Shown here: positions 22,927-24,470 of the stretch, in pieces
Layout: every line of letters begins with the position of its first letter
How positions within the stretch are numbered: position 1 is the first letter of the stretch
From: a virus
Virus record (IMG/VR): IMGVR_UViG_3300022074_000363
Location: 1 to 24,470 of that record
Length of the DNA stretch: 24,470 nucleotides
Direction: 5' to 3' (one strand)
Program-made: the position numbers and the translations under genes
The notes under the pieces: generated by a model
Database searches by the model: none
What the model was told of the DNA's origin: nothing
What the model saw: the letters and a program-made list of their open reading frames with translations, nothing else

Positions 22927-24357
22927 TCAAAAGTTAAGACCTATGAAGCCATTTGACCGCCCATATTTCGGCTGGCTTACCGGCTCAAATATTCCCATAT
23001 CGTCTAAGAGTATGAAGGTTTCACTAAGCGTATGAGTGGCCGCATTCGCTAAAGCAAGACTCATCACCATATCGTCATGCGCTCCAATCCCTTCAAATTT
23101 GCCACGGTCGGTAATCGCAAACATGGACAATTCTTCAATTAGCGAACCGGAGACTCTACGGCTTTCCTCGTTGCCGTAGGGCAAGTTAATTTTCTCGTTC
23201 TCAAAATTCATTTGAAGGCTTAAAATAATCTCTTCTTTGCGCTTTCTTGTAGTATTAAAGTCATGCACATTTAAATCAGTAACATTTCTAAGTTCTTGCG
23301 TAAAAGATTTAGCAAATGTATTTGTTTCAAATAATACGGCTTCAGGGTGGAAAATCTTACCAATCAATCTAACCTTTTGAATATTTTCTCTAAATTCTAC
23401 ATTCTTTGAACGGTCAACATATACGATAGATTTATTGTCATTTTCATCTACTTCAAGAACAGTAATGACGTTGTAATCTCCATCTGTTGAAATTGCAGGG
23501 TCAACCCCGACATAATATTTATATCCTTCTCTTCTTTGTGGGCGGAGAACAAAGTTTTTATTCTTGGCCTTTTCTAAATACTCAGGATTGAATAAAGATG
23601 TTCCCGTTGAAATGGGAACGCACATGTATTCCCGTGTGAACATCAGTGAACCCACTTCGGCCTTTCTTGCCATAAGTGCATCATAAGCCCAACGCTCAGG
23701 CCAAAGAGGCTCATTTAAAGAATTAAGGCATGGGTATGTCCTAACAGTGTAGGCTTCATTTTCACCTAATTGCTGATAAATATCTGTATAACTAAAAGGA
23801 GTTCCAATGACTCGCAAAGAAGCAGTATGGTGAAGTGTGGGAATCATATCACCGTAAAACCAATCAGTGACTTTCTGAATCCCAGAAATACTAAATTCTT
23901 TTAAGGGGTCGTCAATAATAATTTCTTGTGGGTGTAATCCACGAATCTGTGAACCAACAGACCTTTCGAGAATTTGATTGCCGTTTGTCAATGTGATATT
24001 TCCAATAGCCCAACCTCTTGCGGGTTTGAATTTCTTGAGCATTGGGTGGGTGAACATTTTATCAATATCTCTCATGTGAACCAAAGTCTGCTTTTGGTTA
24101 GAAGAAATGTAAAGCATTTGATATGGGGGTTCGGAAAAAATTAGTTTCCATACTACCCAACTGTGCATAAATACAGATTTACCGTGGTCTCTTGCACAAA
24201 TAATAACTGTTCTTTGGGTGTCGTTCATTAACTCATGCCATTCTTGAATGTAAGAGGGAAAGTCAAAACCAAGAACATTTTGAAAGAAATAGGGAAAGGA
24301 ATTTTTGGATAACTTCATATCCATTTCATGCTCAAAATTAAAAGTATCTAATTCCAT
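22927..24357 (-). CDS. terL: Large terminase subunit (packaging ATPase and nuclease)
   Basis: I chose ATG 24357 (MELDTFNFEHEMDMKLSKNS), since GGAGG sits just upstream; ATG 24375 precedes that site. The 476-residue protein has the ATPase motifs in order: Walker A CARDHGKS at 54-61 (a variant without the usual second Gly), Walker B IIIDDP at about 146-151, and GTP at 185-187 as motif III. The RNase H-like nuclease follows with VGVDPAISTDGD (Asp286), FETNTF (Glu344) and HDD (Asp428/429). It powers DNA packaging through the portal and cuts the concatemer. Length is normal. No intein or split is seen. The stop of the preceding gene lies just inside it. Confidence 0.92.
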   Translation of the reverse strand: MELDTFNFEHEMDMKLSKNSFPYFFQNVLGFDFPSYIQEWHELMNDTQRTVIICARDHGKSVFMHSWVVWKLIFSEPPYQMLYISSNQKQTLVHMRDIDKMFTHPMLKKFKPARGWAIGNITLTNGNQILERSVGSQIRGLHPQEIIIDDPLKEFSISGIQKVTDWFYGDMIPTLHHTASLRVIGTPFSYTDIYQQLGENEAYTVRTYPCLNSLNEPLWPERWAYDALMARKAEVGSLMFTREYMCVPISTGTSLFNPEYLEKAKNKNFVLRPQRREGYKYYVGVDPAISTDGDYNVITVLEVDENDNKSIVYVDRSKNVEFRENIQKVRLIGKIFHPEAVLFETNTFAKSFTQELRNVTDLNVHDFNTTRKRKEEIILSLQMNFENEKINLPYGNEESRRVSGSLIEELSMFAITDRGKFEGIGAHDDMVMSLALANAATHTLSETFILLDDMGIFEPVSQPKYGRSNGFIGLNF

Positions 24358-24470
24358 TTTAGAACCTCCATCCATCTTGGGGAATCTAATTTAATCCATT
24401 TTTGTATTTGGTCAGGATATTCAATACCCTCTAATTCTTCTTGTATTTCATTAGGAAGTTCATCTTTATT
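24348..24470 (-). CDS. C-terminal end of an unknown gene upstream of terminase (partial)
   Basis: A frame enters from the right edge and ends with TAG at 24348, overlapping the terminase start by ten bases. The 40 visible residues (NKDELPNEIQEELEGIEYPD, then QIQKWIKLDSPRWMEVLKWN) are acidic and helical. The overlap and the GGAGG used by terminase inside it support a real coupled gene. Its place before the large terminase fits a small terminase, but too little is visible to say so. Confidence 0.6.
   Translation of the reverse strand, partial: NKDELPNEIQEELEGIEYPDQIQKWIKLDSPRWMEVLKWN

Overview
The window looks like the packaging and virion-assembly part of a tailed, double-stranded DNA virus of the class Caudoviricetes, either a free genome or a provirus. 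Every gene I can support lies on the minus strand, so the region is read from right to left. The genes are packed with almost no gaps; many stop and start codons overlap (TAATG, TGATG). The DNA is AT-rich. Many starts are preceded by GAGGTGAT or AGGTGA, the Shine-Dalgarno form typical of archaea. Together with two archaeal-type TATA candidates, this suggests an archaeal host. A marine group such as Nitrososphaeria or Poseidoniales is possible, but that is an inference and no host gene is present to test it.

Layout in transcription order (right to left). (1) Packaging: the end of an unknown gene (24348-24470), the large terminase (22927-24357), a winged-helix plus LAGLIDADG protein (21571-22914), a basic coiled-coil protein, a 54-residue zinc-ribbon gene, and the portal (19028-20671), which itself carries two zinc-knuckle-like insertions. 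(2) A long stretch between portal and protease, where other tailed viruses have little: a 782-residue Lys/Glu-rich protein, four small proteins, and an 834-residue protein built around an ATP-dependent DNA ligase. (3) Capsid: a prohead protease fused to a scaffold (11626-12888) with an internal start for the scaffold alone, the major capsid protein (10283-11614), and several small beta-rich proteins that look like decoration proteins. (4) A membrane and GTPase cassette (7672-8938): two small membrane proteins and an Arf-like small GTPase with an N-terminal membrane segment. (5) Neck and tail start: a zinc-cluster protein, a 216-residue protein, an 822-residue helical protein, a head-tail connector with an inserted beta domain, small tail-completion candidates, and the start of a tail-tube-like protein that runs off the left edge.

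The core genes work together as usual: terminase pumps DNA through the portal into a shell made by capsid protein on the scaffold; the protease matures it; connector and tail-completion proteins join the tail. The unusual parts are the Arf-like GTPase cassette, the ligase inside the head cluster, a C-terminal motif shared by the scaffold and an 80-residue protein upstream, and the zinc-ribbon insertions in the portal. I found no tRNA, rRNA, CRISPR array, insertion sequence or integrase. No stretch longer than 62 bases lacks a gene.
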